From positions 124,001 through 188,000 of the forward strand of contig NC_057924.1 of assembly GCF_018873765.1 (NCBI RefSeq): DNA of 64,000 nucleotides, read 5' to 3'. The number at the start of each line of letters is the position of its first letter. Position 1 is the stretch's first letter. The translations under genes and the position numbers were made by a program. This document shows, piece after piece, positions 1-12,224 of the stretch. The notes under the pieces were generated by a model. The model was not told where the DNA came from and ran no database searches. It saw nothing but the letters and a program-made list of their open reading frames with translations. Origin of the DNA: Telopea speciosissima. Taxonomy: Eukaryota; Streptophyta; Magnoliopsida; Proteales; Proteaceae.

Positions 1-395
1 CTTCTTTATTTATGATTGAGTCAAAATACCTAAAATAATCACTTTGCGAAATCTCCCTTTCATCAATTTTCACCACCTCATTATCCGCCCTAGTGTAATC
101 AAAGTTACACACCATATACTGTCTTTGTTCTACTTATCTTAAAACCTTTTGATTCCAAGGTTGATCTCCATAACTCTAATTTGACGTTTATCCTTGTTTT
201 TTGCTTCATCCACCAAAACAATATCATCAGCAATAAGCATACACCAAGAACCTCATCTTGAATGTTTCTAGTTAAATCATCCATGTTAAAACAAATAAGG
301 GCTTAAAGCTGATCCTTAATGTAACCTAATTGTAGTTGAGAATTCACTATCTAGACCCCCCACAGTTCTTAGACTTGTCACAGCATCATCATATA
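1..395 (-). mobile_element. RTE-type LINE reverse-transcriptase fragment, degraded
   Basis: Read on the minus strand this stretch gives recognisable pieces of the RTE reverse transcriptase: a block like YDDAVTSLRTVGG, then a QGSA-like block, then MDDLTRNIQDEV, then an ADDIVLVDE catalytic block around 200-240. The same blocks occur in the better preserved copy at 23612-24690, which supports the family call. Several stops and frame changes interrupt it and the 5' part of the element runs out of the window at base 1. It is a dead copy with no expected product. Confidence 0.75.
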
Positions 396-475
396 ACAAC
401 AACAACAACAACAACAAACTCAGCCTTATTCCAACTTAATGGGGTTGGCTACATGGATCCAAACAAAACTAAGTA
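396..475 (-). mobile_element. 3' tail of a second RTE LINE copy
   Basis: On the minus strand this reads as the conserved RTE 3' end (ATGTAGCC-type block, then GGAATAAGG) followed by a TTG trinucleotide tail, seen on the + strand as repeated AAC at about 397-416. The trinucleotide tail is typical of plant RTE elements. Only about 80 bp of this copy remain. Confidence 0.6.
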
Positions 476-596
476 GGGAAAACTGAGATCTAAACAAAAA
501 AAAGGGGGATGAAAAAATGGGGAAAAGAGGGATGGGACATGAGATGAAAAATGAAAAGAGGAAGATGACAAATGAAAGATGAAGGATGAAAGTATG

Positions 597-762
597 AGGG
601 CGGTCCTTGGTGCAACGGTTAAGGTTGCTCCATTATGACCAAGTGGTCATGGGTTCGAGTCTAGAAACAACCTCTCTGCGAAGCAGGGGTAAGGATGCGT
701 ACATTATGACCTTCCCAGACCCTGCAGTGGCGGGAGCCTCGTGTAGTGGGTACACCCTTTTT
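597..762 (+). mobile_element. Au-type SINE
   Basis: About 165 bp. It starts with a tRNA-derived head (GGCGGTCCTTGGTGCAACGG) and a B-box-like GGTTCGAGTC near 652-661, then the conserved body (CCTCTCTGCGAAGCAGGGGT, later GGGAGCCTCGTG), and ends in a T-rich tail. Related copies lie at 10412-10576, 12040-12155 and 13278-13438. It does not code for protein and depends on a LINE partner for movement. Confidence 0.85.
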
Positions 763-1149
763 TAGTTCTTTTTTTATATATTGTTTAGTAGTTAAGACAC
801 ATTAGAACTCCCCCATGGTGGAGAATTCCTTTTTTACTTTTCTTTTCAGTTTCTTAGTGGCTTTTAAATTTGTATTTCAGTTTTCTAGTTGGTTAACTCA
901 ATTCTATTTGTAAATTGTAAGAGCCTAAGAGCTCCCAAATGTTTTGTTGCTGGTGCAGATTCATCATCGAAATGGGCTCATTTCTTTAGAAATAAGTCTA
1001 GGGTTGGGTTATATACATGTTGGGCATTTGATCCCATGGGTTTTCTATGTAATAGGCCACTTTAATGGGCCTAAAATATGGGTACATAGGTTGCATACGG
1101 GATTAGCCCTATACTTACTCTATTTTCATGTTTTTAATGTTTTAAAGTG
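763..1149. other. Unassigned AT-rich plant sequence
   Basis: No coding region, RNA gene or repeat I can name. A short open frame at 944-1150 has no recognisable features and looks like chance. Confidence 0.4.
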
Positions 1150-2560
1150 AACCGGTCCAAAGCTGGTTTGAACCAATGGTTTAGTTTAAGTGATTTTAGT
1201 AGTTTGTCCTTTACTTGTTTAGTTAGGCTGGATGATGACTCTATTTTGAGTCTATTTCAGTTTCCTAGTCAGTTTAAGTTACCTAGTAGGTTAAGGAATG
1301 GGTTAGGCCTTCCCTTGTTAGTGTAGAAGTCTAATTTTGAGTCTTTTATATAAGATTGTAAGGGGGGCCAAGTATGGAACACGAATTTGATTAATGAAAA
1401 ACTTTTGTTGGCTGCCATTGCTGCTGCCCTGCTCTGTTGAGTGTTGCCTTGTGAATCATATCAAGGTGAAGGGACTGGTGGATCTCCAGTTGACTCTTTG
1501 CGTCTGGTAGTACCGGAAGGATCTTCTACTCATCTCCTTGCATCCTGTAGATCGGGAGACCCTATCTTCTTCAAGCTACTGCTATTGTTGAAGATCTAAT
1601 TTTCAAGTAAGTAGTTTACTGTTACAGCATCCATCCTTCTTCTTCTGATCCTCCAACCTAAGCCTACCTATCTCCAATCGATCCTCTAAACCCTGGTTCA
1701 ATCTACACCCTGTCCAGCCTACCTTCCTCATCCACCATTAATACCATAGATCCATTAGAACCCTAAAACCTGCAACTATTCTTCTTCCCTTCTAGAAGGT
1801 CATATGTAAGGTGATTTTCGCGAGAACTCTGCCCAGCCAAATCTAACCGTTAGAACCTGCTAAAATTTTGATTGAATCTTCCTCAAACCCTAAGAGAAAC
1901 TCGATCCAAATTTCAGTATTATCCACCCACCCGATTGTCTGAAATTACACTTTTACCTCTCTCTCCTACTTTTACTAGAAAACCTCCATAACTCCAGTTC
2001 TAACTGTCTGATTTAGCTGTAACTTTCAGCATATATTCCCCTCCACCCTACCCATACGCGACCTAAAGCCCTTGCCCTAACTCCATCTCTAAACCCTAGA
2101 TTCCATCACTTCCCAATTTCCCAAAACCCTAACCCTAGTTGCTGCCCAATTACATTTAAACTACTTCTACTCATCCAAAACCAATAAAACCTAGTTCATT
2201 AGACTCCCCTAAATCTGTCTAGCTTTACCATATAAGATACCTATCCATTACCCTAACCCTAAACTTGACCTACAACTCCAATTATGTCCAATCGAACCAG
2301 CAGCTCAACAGGTCTTGGATGTGTGGCTCCTAATAGGTCTCCTACCTATCTAGGACTACATTAGTTGCTTCAATGGAGCTGCTGTGAGATTTAATTTAGG
2401 GTGGGAAATCCTTGGTATTTGTGGGATTCTGATTCAGGCCTGCTGGAGGGAAGCCAATGGTCATATCCTTCGTCCTATACTCTGTTTCTTCTCTCAACTT
2501 AGTGTTGTTTCATCTGTTGTTATTAAAGCTTGCTGTTCATACTAGAAATTAAATTGCAGC
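1150..2560 (+). repeat. Dispersed repeat, copy A (related to 21345-22690)
   Basis: The same order of landmarks is found here and at 21345-22690: an ACCGGT..TTTAGTTTAAG-like start, a TGCTGCTGC stretch, a block ending CTTGCATC..GATCGGGAG, a long CCCTA-rich run, a CGAACCAGCAG block and an ATCTAG.ACTACATTAG block before the end. In the second copy this material sits between the end of L1 coding sequence and the L1 poly(A) tail, so the family may be an L1 3' region or a non-autonomous element inserted in one. By-eye similarity only. Confidence 0.5.
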
Positions 2561-2619
2561 AAAAACCCTCTCAAATGGGTTGTTAGATTGACACATCCTT
2601 TAAAACTTAAAGGAAGTTT

Positions 2620-2990
2620 TTATAGGACAGTCACATGACGGATATGATGTATGGTGCAGAATGTTGGTTACTTGAGAAGCTTCATATAGATAATCTCGTT
2701 GTAGCTGAGATGAGGATGTTGAGATGGATGTGGGGCAAAACTAGGAAGGATATAGTAAGGAATGATCAAATATGAGCTGATTTTGGAATAACTCCGATTC
2801 ATAACAAAGCTATGAGAAAGTTATTTGAGGTGGCATGACCATGTTCAATGGAGGTCTTTAGATGCTCCAGTATGGAGAAGTGATTTGATTCAGATTAAAA
2901 TAGTCAAAAGAGCCAGGGGCATACCTAAAATGACTTTGGGAGAAGTGGTGTGGAAAGATGTGCATAGCTTAGGCCTTGTATCAAATATGT
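2620..2990 (+). mobile_element. RTE-type LINE 3' coding remnant
   Basis: Matches the C-terminal part of the RTE copy at 23612-24690: MMYGAECW-like, then AEMRMLRWMWGKTR, then RLRWFGHVQW-like blocks, ending near GCATAGCTTAGGCCTTGTA, a usual RTE 3' motif. At least one frameshift (near 2830) and one stop are present. The 5' two thirds of the element are missing. Confidence 0.75.
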
Positions 2991-3164
2991 AATATAAAAA
3001 TATGGCAATGATGTCCTAACCTATAGTAAGGATCAAGGTACTGACAACCGGCATAATAGAAAGTAATACCCAAATAAAAAAAAAACTTAGATAATAACTG
3101 CCCAGATTTAATAACTACCAACTTGGATGGGGATGATGGTTCAGTTGAAGGTAGGGTACTAGGG

Positions 3165-3905
3165 GTAGATGCATTGTTCGAGAACTCGTTTCGTTTCGGT
3201 ATTTCGGGCTGACCGAAATATTCGAAATTTCGGATATTTCGGTCGAAATATTGTATTTTTCTGGTATGTTTCGGTAGGTCATTTCGGTGGGTTTTAGGCC
3301 AAGTTAAGGCCTGAAACTTCATGGAAACCCTATTTTAGGTTATATAAACACATTTAAATGTTCAAATTGCAAAAATAGTCACCCAAAATAGTGTTTTCGA
3401 CACCGTGAAGTTAGATCGGCTTTCGGGGTCTAACATATATTTATTTCATCACAAACAAATATATTGATCATGCATTTCCCTAAAAAAAACCAATTTTGAG
3501 AATATGGTTTTACCTGGAATAGTGGAAAGGCTTCACAGATGTGCTAAGAAGTTTGAATCTTGTGTTCTCCAAGTGGTTCCGGAGTAGATGCGGCAAGGAT
3601 TCAAATGGGAAGTGGAAGAATGGAGAAGAAATGAGCAAAAACCAAGCAAAAACCAAAAAACTAGAGCTGTTTTGAAGTCTCGTTTCGATCGAGACTGACG
3701 AAATGTGGTCTTTTATATAAAGGGGTTTGACGAAAAATTCGAAATCTCGCTAGATTTTGAAAAAAACTCGAGATATCACGAAATTTCGAGAATTTCGCTC
3801 GAGATATTGTATTTTTTCGATTCGAAGTAGCATTTCGTTTCGAGCAGCTCGAAATATCCAAAAAATTTTTGATCGAGATTTTGCGAGATTTTGAACTATG
3901 GGTAG
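3165..3905. repeat. TTTCG-rich MITE-like element, copy 1
   Basis: Begins near GTTCGAGAACTCGTTTCG and ends near GAGATTTTGAACTATGG, whose reverse complement resembles the start, so the ends look like degenerate inverted repeats. Both ends are packed with GAAATTTCG, CGAAAT and TTTCGGT variants on both strands. Related stretches lie at 10683-11001, 11090-11210, 11890-12030 and 24930-25085. No transposase is seen. Probably a non-autonomous DNA transposon, class uncertain. Confidence 0.5.
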
Positions 3906-4408
3906 ATGAACTCTCAAATTTACAGCCAATACTGATGGCTGGATTGAAAGTTATGACGGGGTCTCAAAATTAGAAGGTAGGAGTCCAAATTAGTAAATAT
4001 GGTCTATAGCCCAAATTCAGCCTTTGGATTAGGCTGAAAATAATATCGAAGGAAGGATCCAGTGTGAGTACTGTTGTGTTAAAACAAGGGCTGAAACCAT
4101 CAATCTGATCCGGAGTTTCAGAGGCTTGAAATCTGCTGCAATAAATCACCAACACAGTAACCACAAGGTTGAGGATGACTTTCCAAGGTCGTCTTCAGTT
4201 GTAGCTCTATTGGTTGGTCTTCTATGAATAGAACAGCAACACAGCAATGTTAACAGACATTTGAATGGTTCTTGGAAACTTGATGATTGCAGAACAATCA
4301 AAATAGTAACAAAGGATTGAAGAGAAAGAAGAATAATCCTTAACAGGAGATGATGACCATTAAGGTACCCACCGAAGTCCAAGATTCATTGGAATCTTAA
4401 GAGCATGT
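3906..4408. repeat. Degraded dispersed repeat shared with about 12700-13200
   Basis: Shares a CAGCCAAT(A/T)CTGATGGCT block followed by an AAATTAGAAGGT block with 12700-13200, and both copies continue into a similar tail. No coding potential. The Ty3/gypsy element at 4409-10109 is inserted at its right edge, and the sequence from 10110 is presumably its continuation. Confidence 0.4.
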
Positions 4409-4917
4409 TGTCACGGCCTTAGACCTTACTAAGCAACCGCGCCGGCACTTAGCACTCACACTAGCACTAAGTCAGCCTTTCCACAACTCTAGCAAGGGAT
4501 TTGGGAAGGGAACTTAGAGAACACAAGAGAGTTTGAGTGAATGGAACTTGTATTGCACTAGAAAGCTTGAGTACAAAGCTTGAATGCTAACTTGCTTGAT
4601 GCCTTGGCCAAATGAGGCCACCTCTATTTATAGGCAACCAAGCCTATAATGAATGGCTATGATATTTACATGTGTCCTCCATCCAACGGTGGAGAACCTT
4701 CTAGAATAGAGTCTAGAATAATCCTAGATATTTACAAGAATGCTCTAGAAGCTTGCTAGAACTTTCCTGGCTTCTAGAGGTTCTTCAATACTTCTAGAAT
4801 GAGTCTAGCCTCTTCCAGTATGGAGAGTTCTAGACCTTGGTTCTTCCTTGGCCCAAGGTCCATGTCAATGGGCCTTGCAAGTCTTAGCCTTGGGCCATAA
4901 TTAGGCGGGCTGTGACA
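4409..4917 (-). repeat. 3' LTR of the Ty3/gypsy element
   Basis: 509 bp with TGTCACGG and CTGTGACA ends. I saw no difference from the partner at 9601-10109 when reading them side by side. The neighbouring polypurine tract at 4918-4931 marks this as the 3' LTR of a minus-strand element. Confidence 0.95.
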
Positions 4918-7900
4918 TTCTCCCCCACCTAAGTTGGCGACGTCCTCGTCGCGTCCTCCTCGTGGAACCTTCGTATTTGCTCCTGAAACTGCCATAGAGA
5001 GTCCGCATGTTCCCAACTTGCTTCGCTCTCCGGTAGCTCTTTCCACTTGACTAAGTACTCCCTACTAGGAGGTACTCCTCGCTTTCGCACAACTCGGTCT
5101 GCGATCATGTACTCAGCCTCCTTATCGTAGGAAGTTGTGACACTCATTGGTGCCCTCGTTGACGTTCCACGGCTTGGGTCTTCCATGTCTCCATGATAAG
5201 GCTTTAGCATGCTTGCATGAAAGACTGGATGGATCTTGAGCTTAGGAGGTAGGCTCACCTCATAAGACACCTTGCCTACCTTCCTTGTGATTTCAAATGG
5301 GCCCTCGTACCGACGAACTAGCCCCTTGTGTACCTTCCGTAGGGACTTGAATTGTTGAGGTAGAAGCTTCACAAGTACCATGTCCCCAACTTCAAACCTT
5401 GCTGGCCGCCTGTGCTTGTCTGCCCACTTCTTCATCTTCTTAGTGGCTTTGTCTAAGTATGACTTAGCCACATCCACCTTCTCTTGCCACTCCTTGGCAA
5501 ACTTGAACGCCGATGGGCTCTTCCCTATGTAGCCTGTCATCATCGTATGTGGCGTTAAGGGTTGCTGTCCCGTGGCAATCTCAAATGGACTTTGATTGGT
5601 TGCCTCGCTCCTTTGGAGATTGTAGGAGAATTGGGCTACATCAAGCAACTTAGCCCAATCTCGTTGGTTAGCACTCACGAAATGCCTCAAGTAAAGCTCC
5701 AACAAACTGTTGATGCGCTCCGTCTGTCCATCGGTTTGTGGATGGAAGCTTGTAGAGAAGTGTAGTGCCGACCCCATCAACTTGAATAGCTCCGTCCAAA
5801 ACCTCCCTGTGAAGCGAGGATCTCGATCACTGATGATCGATCGTGGCACACCCCAATACTTGACGACGTGCTTCAAGAATAGTCTTGCTGCCCCTTCCGC
5901 CGTGCAGTCTCTTGGTGCCGCCACAAACGTGCCATACTTAGAAAATCTATCCACAACCACCATGATTGACCCACACCCTCTCGACTTGGGTAGGGCATCG
6001 ATGAAGTCCATGGAGACACTCTCCCATGCTCTCTCGGGTATTGGGAGTGGCTCCAACAATCCCCAGGTGGTTCTTTGCTCCACCTTTATCTTGTTGGCAC
6101 ACAAGACAAGTCTTCACATAGGCCTCTATGTCATCACGCATCTGAGGCCAATAGTACGCCGCTTCCAACAATGCTCGCGTGCGCCGTTGCCCTGGGTGAC
6201 CAGCCCATTTGGTGTCGTGGCATTCCCGAACCAAATTTCTCCTCAAGTTGTTCCATTTAGGAACATATAGTCTTCTCTTCTTGGCGTAGAGCAAACCATC
6301 TTGCTCCCAAAACCTCCGTGTCTTGCCTTCTTTGGCAAGTGCAAGTAAGCTCTTAGCCACCGGATCATGTTGTAGACCTTCCTTGATCAAGCCCATGAGC
6401 TCTCCTTCCGGTTGGCTAAGGGAAGCTAACTCCGCCTTTCTACTTAGCGCATCAGCCACCTCGTTGGCCTTGCCCGGCTTGTACTCGAAGACGAAGTCAA
6501 ATTCCGCCAAGAAGTCTTGCCATCTAGCACGCTTGGGACTTAGCTTCTTAGGTCGAAAGTAGCTAGTGGCAACATTGTCGTCTTCACCACGAACCTCGAC
6601 CCCAACAAGTAGTGTCGCCATGTTCTTAGGCAATGCACCACCGCGGTCATTTCCTTCTCGTGGACGGTGTATCGCCGCTCCGTGTCATTGAGCTTGCGGC
6701 TCTCATATGCAATGGGGTGTCTTTCTTGCATCAATACCCCTCCAATTGCAAAGTCGGATGCATCCGTATGCACCTCGAATGGCTTGCCATAGTCTGGCAA
6801 GGCAAGCACTGGTTTCTCCATGACGGCCTTCTTCAGATCATCAAAGGCATCCTGGCATGAGTCTGACCATTCCCATGCCTTGTTCTTCTTTAGAAGATCG
6901 GTGAGTGGAGCTGCCCTCTTTGAATACCCTTGAATGAACCGCCTATAGTAGTTCACTAGGCCAAGAAAAGACCTCAGTTCAGTAACCTTTGTAGGTGCCT
7001 CCCACTTCTGTATAGCCTGCACCTTACTCTCGTCCATCCTTAGTGTTCCACCCCCAATCTTATGCCCTAAGAACATCACCTCCTCTTGGGCAAAAGAACA
7101 TTTCTCCTTTTTAACATATAACTGATTGTCCTTCAGCACCTTGAAGACAATCCTCAGATGTTGCACATGTTCCTCTAGGGTGTTACTATAGACCACGATG
7201 TCGTCTAAGTACACCACCACGAACTTGTCGAGGTAGGGATGGAAGACCTTGTTCATCAATGTGCAAAATGTGGCAGGTGCATTGGTGAGGCCAAAGGGCA
7301 TAACCAAGAACTCATATGAGCCATACCGTGTCACACATGTAGTTTTGGCTTCATCTCCCTCAGCGATGCGGACTTGGTAGTAGCCCGACCGCAAGTCTAG
7401 CTTAGTAAAGTACCTTGCCCCACCAAGTCTATCAAATAGATCAGCTATCAAAGGAATGGGGTATTTGTTCTTGATGGTTACCTTGTTTAGCGCCCGATAA
7501 TCGATGCATAGTCGAAGTGACCCATCATGCTTCCGTTGAAAGAGAACTGGGGCACCATATGGAGCTTTGGACGGGCGGACGAACCCAGCATCAAGTAAGT
7601 CCTTTAGCTGCTTCCTTAGTTCCTCTAACTCTGGCGGCGACATTCGATAAGGTGCCATGGCTGGTGGCTTGGCACCGGGCTCCAACTCGATCGCATGATC
7701 CACCTCCCTCCTAGGTGGAAGTCTCTTTGCGCTACGGTGGCATGACATCCTTGAACTCCTCAAGGACCTTCTCCATCAGCTGCAACACCTCCGTGGGGCT
7801 ATTCTCCTTTTCCTCAAGTAATGCCGCAAGGTAGGTGTCTTCCCCCTTTTTGACCCCTTTCTCCAACGCATAGCCGAGAGTAGCTTGGGGCCTTCTTTGG

Positions 7901-9600
7901 TCCCTTGACCTTGTTGGGACCATGCATGGTGCACCTTCTTCTATGATGCACACGGTGCTGATGAATGGCATGGGTATAGCCTTAACTCTCCTTAAGAACT
8001 CCATACCCAACACCACTTGAAAATCATCCATAGGCACCACCGACAAGTCCACGGTGCCTTTCCACGTCCCGATGCTCATCTCGACCCCTCGAGCGACACC
8101 TTCAATGGGACGAGCTTGGGAGTTAACCGCCTTGAGCCATCCTCCCTCCTTGGACACCTTTAGTCCAAGCTTCTTTGCCTCCTCCATTGAGACAAAGTTG
8201 TGTGTGGCGCCCTGTGTCGACCATAGCTCGCGAGGGCTTCCCGTTGATGTGCACCTCCACATACATAAGCCCCTTCTGAGAGGTAGTGGCCTTGACCTCC
8301 GTCGCCTTGGCCTTGATAGCACCCAGTTGTTGCAGAGACCCCACGTGTGCTTCCTCTTCACCCTTCTCCAATAGGGCATTGAGAGCTTTCCTCTTGGGGC
8401 AATCCCTAGCCCAGTGTGGCCCGTCACACAAGAAGCACTTGTCCCTTGGAGTGAACTTATCCTTCTTGTCAAACTTGGCCTTACCCTCCTTGCTTGTGGT
8501 AGCCTTACTACTTCCTTCCTTGGGAGGGTATTTCTTGGGACCTTTCTCTCCCCCACCATTTCCTCCATTGCTCTTCTTGGCCTTAGCAGTATCTTCTCTC
8601 CTGAACTCCACCAATGACTCCGCTGCTGCTATGGCCGAAGCAAGATCTTGCACGCCTCGGCGTTGTAGTTCTTGCGCGGCCCAACCTTGGAGACCATCCA
8701 CGAAGTTGAAGAGAAGTTCTTCATCGGTCATACTAGGGACCTCAAGCATAAGTGTTGAGAATTCCTTGACATAATCTCTAATAGACCCAGTGTGTTTCAG
8801 CCTTTTAAGGCTCTTTCTAGCCAAGTAAGCAGCATTTTCTGGGTAGAATTGCTTCTTTAATTCCTTCTTGAACTCATCCCAGGTGTCTATGGTGCACGTA
8901 CCTCTTTCTATGTCGGCATGCCTCCTTCGCCACCATAGAGTTGCTGTGTCGGTGAGGTAAAGTGTTGCGGTCCGCACCTTAGTCGCCTCGTCCTCGAGTG
9001 CCATCGCCTCGAAGTACCTCTCCATGTGCCATACAAAGTTGTCGACTTCCCGCGCATCTCTCTTCCCATCAAATGGCTTGGGCTTTGGTACCTCCACCCT
9101 AGGTACCTCACGCGAGGTAGTGGCTCCCCCGGCCGCTGCCCTCCTACACATTGCCCAATCCGCTTGTACCTCATCGATGCGAGCGTCCATCTTGGCCAAT
9201 GCTTCCCATACTTGAGCCTTGAAGCTGGCAAACTCTTCCTGTTGGGCGTGCATTATGGTGTTGAGAGTGGTTTGTAGGGACTCCTTGAGCTCCCCCATTT
9301 GGCCCACTAGCTCCTCCTTGAGCTCCATCATGTGGCCTTCGAGCTCCTCCCCACTTTGCTCCACAACATCGAGGCGCTCCTTCACCTCGGCCGTTGCTAG
9401 CTCCACCCGAGCTAGGCGTGGCTCCATAGCTCCACTAACGTCCACAGACTTGTCCTTGCCTCTTCGCCTCTCCTTGGTGGGAATGGCCTCCCTCCCACGG
9501 GCATGCTCACTCACCATCATGTCTAGCACTTCCGATTCGTTAGCCATGATGTCGAATCCACAAGTATCTTCCCTCGCAACCGAAGCTTTGATACCACACT

Positions 9601-10109
9601 TGTCACGGCCTTAGACCTTACTAAGCAACCGCGCCGGCACTTAGCACTCACACTAGCACTAAGTCAGCCTTTCCACAACTCTAGCAAGGGATTTGGGAAG
9701 GGAACTTAGAGAACACAAGAGAGTTTGAGTGAATGGAACTTGTATTGCACTAGAAAGCTTGAGTACAAAGCTTGAATGCTAACTTGCTTGATGCCTTGGC
9801 CAAATGAGGCCACCTCTATTTATAGGCAACCAAGCCTATAATGAATGGCTATGATATTTACATGTGTCCTCCATCCAACGGTGGAGAACCTTCTAGAATA
9901 GAGTCTAGAATAATCCTAGATATTTACAAGAATGCTCTAGAAGCTTGCTAGAACTTTCCTGGCTTCTAGAGGTTCTTCAATACTTCTAGAATGAGTCTAG
10001 CCTCTTCCAGTATGGAGAGTTCTAGACCTTGGTTCTTCCTTGGCCCAAGGTCCATGTCAATGGGCCTTGCAAGTCTTAGCCTTGGGCCATAATTAGGCGG
10101 GCTGTGACA
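9601..10109 (-). repeat. 5' LTR of the Ty3/gypsy element
   Basis: 509 bp, the partner of 4409-4917. A primer-binding site one mismatch from the common TGGTATCAGAGC lies just inside it on the minus strand, at 9585-9596, making this the 5' LTR. Confidence 0.95.
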
Positions 10110-10392
10110 ATGTGCACCGAAAGGCGCTCCTCACGAGATCCAATGCAATCACCCCTACTGAATTAAATAAATCCACTGGGACAGAGGATGGCTTCCAACC
10201 AATGGAATCATACCCGAAACCTCCTCTCTTTCTAACAAGGATCAGTTCGGATATATAAAGAAGAAGGATATGTTGTTATCTCAACTACTGTAGAGAAGGT
10301 ATCCCACCTATCTCCACAATGGCATCTCACCCAAGCTCTCTCACAGCAAACCAGCATAAAGCTATTCTTTTTTTTTTCTTAACCTCAAGCCG
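10110..10392. other. Unassigned plant sequence between the Ty3 element and a SINE
   Basis: Probably the continuation of the repeat interrupted at 4408. No open frame or RNA gene is visible. A poly(T) run lies at about 10368-10379. Confidence 0.4.
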
Positions 10393-10411
10393 TGGCCTTT
10401 GTCCAGTCATT

Positions 10412-10576
10412 AGGGCATACCCAATGCACAAGGCTCCCGTCACTGCGGGGTCTGGGGAGGCGTCATAATGTACGCAGCCTTACCCATCCTTTCACAAAGA
10501 GGCTATTTCCAGACTCAAACCCATGACCACTTGGTCACAATGGAGCGACCTTACTGTTTTACCAAGGCCCGCCCTC
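10412..10576 (-). mobile_element. Au-type SINE with 19-bp target duplication
   Basis: A 165-bp SINE on the minus strand. It is flanked by a perfect 19-bp direct repeat starting TGGCCTTTGTCC at 10393-10411 and 10577-10595, the mark of LINE-type target-primed insertion. The body matches the copies at 597-762 and 13278-13438. Confidence 0.9.
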
Positions 10577-10682
10577 TGGCCTTTGTCCAGTCATTCTCTT
10601 CATTGGAAACTTCAAAAGTAGAAACTAGTCAACTACTCCTATTCTCAGATCTCTTCTCGAAACATTACAAATTCGAAACATA

Positions 10683-11001
10683 GTTGTCACCCAGGTTTAA
10701 AATCTCGTTTTGTTTCGGTGTTTCGGTCTGACCGAAATTTCCAAGATATCGAAAATTTCGTGGAAATATGTTATTTTTTCTATGAGGTTTGCTTGGCCAT
10801 TTGTGGGTGTAAATTGCCAAAATGACCGAGATTTCCGAAATTTCTGAAATGAGATGACCGAAATTATTGAGATTTACGAAATTTTCCAAATGAGATGAGC
10901 GAAATTTCCAAAATATTGCATTTTTTCAATTTGATGTTGCATTTTGTTTCGACTCGATCGAAATACTTGAAATATTCAAAATTTCGAACTATGGTTGTCA
11001 C
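10683..11001. repeat. TTTCG-rich MITE-like element, copy 2, with 8-bp flanking repeat
   Basis: About 303 bp (10691-10993) between two copies of GTTGTCAC (10683-10690 and 10994-11001). The ends, GGTTTAAAATCTCG and CGAACTATG, are partly complementary and match the ends of copy 1. An 8-bp target duplication would fit a hAT-like element, but no transposase is present to confirm it. Confidence 0.5.
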
Positions 11002-11889
11002 GACATGTAGGTGAACCAAGGCGTTGGAGAGGGTCTAAAATACAGGTGGCACAACAAGGCGCCTGGACGCTAGGTGACGCATTGACCATAGTACTCGCTG
11101 CAATTTCTGTAATTTCGGTGAGGTCGAGACGAAATGCACCATCGAAATGGAAAAGACCATATTTCGGTCGAAATTTCGGCCAGTTGTGACATTTCGCTGA
11201 AATATCGGCCTACTAATACAAAGCCCAGTTATAAAAGGGCAGAAACTCGTGGGTCTTAGTTGAAATTTTGACCAAGACCTCACCAGAATGTTCTTTTTGC
11301 TCCCATTTCGACTCCAAAGGCTGGTTTTTGCTATTTTAAGGTTCATTCTTCGAATTTTCGTCGCATCAACAACGGAAGTACTTGGGAAAGACTGCATTGA
11401 AGCTTCTTCTCCACATATTTGAAGCCTTCTCCACTGTTAAAGGTAAAAGTTTTTTCTCCAAAAGTATTTTTTTGAAAAAAAAAAATATGTTCAATGCATG
11501 TTGGTTGGTGATAAATTTATTATATGTTAGACACCGGAGCCCGATCTTCTCATTACCTTGGATCGTCTTTTGGGGTGGACATCTTCTCATACCCTAGCTA
11601 CCCAACCCACCAGCCGTACATGCTGCCAGCAACATCATATCACAGTGGATCAGTGGGTAATCGTGGTTCTTCACAGTATGGTGACCCATATCCTAAGATA
11701 GGTTACCTTCAGTATGTCGATGATGCAATTTAAATGGCAACTGTGGAGGATTATATTCGTTTCTTCTCCCAGACTATGATGTTGCATTCATGTCCTTCAG
11801 TCAGAGAACAATGCACGTCGACTCCAGCGGACCATGAGTGGGGTCAATCTAGGAAGGCGCAACAGTTATTACTAGTATACAGTAGTATT
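11002..11889. other. Mixed repeat debris without a recognisable gene
   Basis: Contains a GGCGCCTGG..CTAGGTGACGC piece like the ends of the element at 14138-15143, more TTTCG-type sequence (11090-11210), and a short frame at 11524-11733 rich in Tyr, Pro, Ser and Gly (SYPSYPTHQPYM-like). That last frame could be an exon scrap of a transposase or a captured gene, but I cannot identify it. Confidence 0.35.
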
Positions 11890-12039
11890 CATGGTTCAAG
11901 AACTCGGTTTCGGTACAGGTTTCGCCTTGGTCAAAAACCGAGTTGGGGTAAATTTTTTTTTTCGAACTCAATGGCTGGTTTCGGTGGGTTTAGACCTAGT
12001 TTGGTCATGAAAGTTGGTATATAGCCTATTTTGGGCCAT

Positions 12040-12155
12040 TTAAACAGCCTGGAAACAGCCTCTCTGGAAGCAGGGGTAAGGCTGCGTACATTTTTGACCC
12101 TCCCCAGACCTTGCTAAACGTGGGAGCCTTGTGCACTAGGTACAGCCTGTTTTTT
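12040..12155 (+). mobile_element. Au-type SINE, 5'-truncated
   Basis: Carries only the SINE 3' body (CAGCCTCTC..AGCAGGGGTAAGG, then TGGGAGCCTTGTGCACT) and a T-rich tail. The tRNA-like head is missing. Confidence 0.8.
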
Positions 12156-12224
12156 TAAAACACAATGACACTATCAGATTTTGAAAAATCAAAGTCCAAA
12201 TAGGAGTTTTACTTATGCCAGAGA

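Larger units (their letters stand above)
4409..10109 (-). mobile_element. Ty3/gypsy chromovirus LTR retrotransposon
   Basis: A 5.7-kb element on the minus strand with both ends present. In order: 5' LTR (9601-10109); primer-binding site like the initiator tRNA-Met complement (9585-9596); gag with a coiled coil, capsid domain and CCHC zinc knuckle (about 9550-8350); protease (about 8300-7800); reverse transcriptase and RNase H (about 7700-6600); integrase with zinc-binding and core domains (about 6450-5300); a C-terminal chromodomain (about 5150-4950); polypurine tract (4918-4931); 3' LTR (4409-4917). Flanking ATGT on both sides fits a 4-5 bp target duplication. The two LTRs look identical, so the insertion is recent. 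The coding region is broken in a few places (about three to five), so it is a young fossil. Confidence 0.95.

Noticed and set aside
5562-6270. Plus-strand open frames of 60-190 codons
   Set aside because: They lie opposite the polymerase region of the minus-strand Ty3/gypsy element and have no domain of their own.
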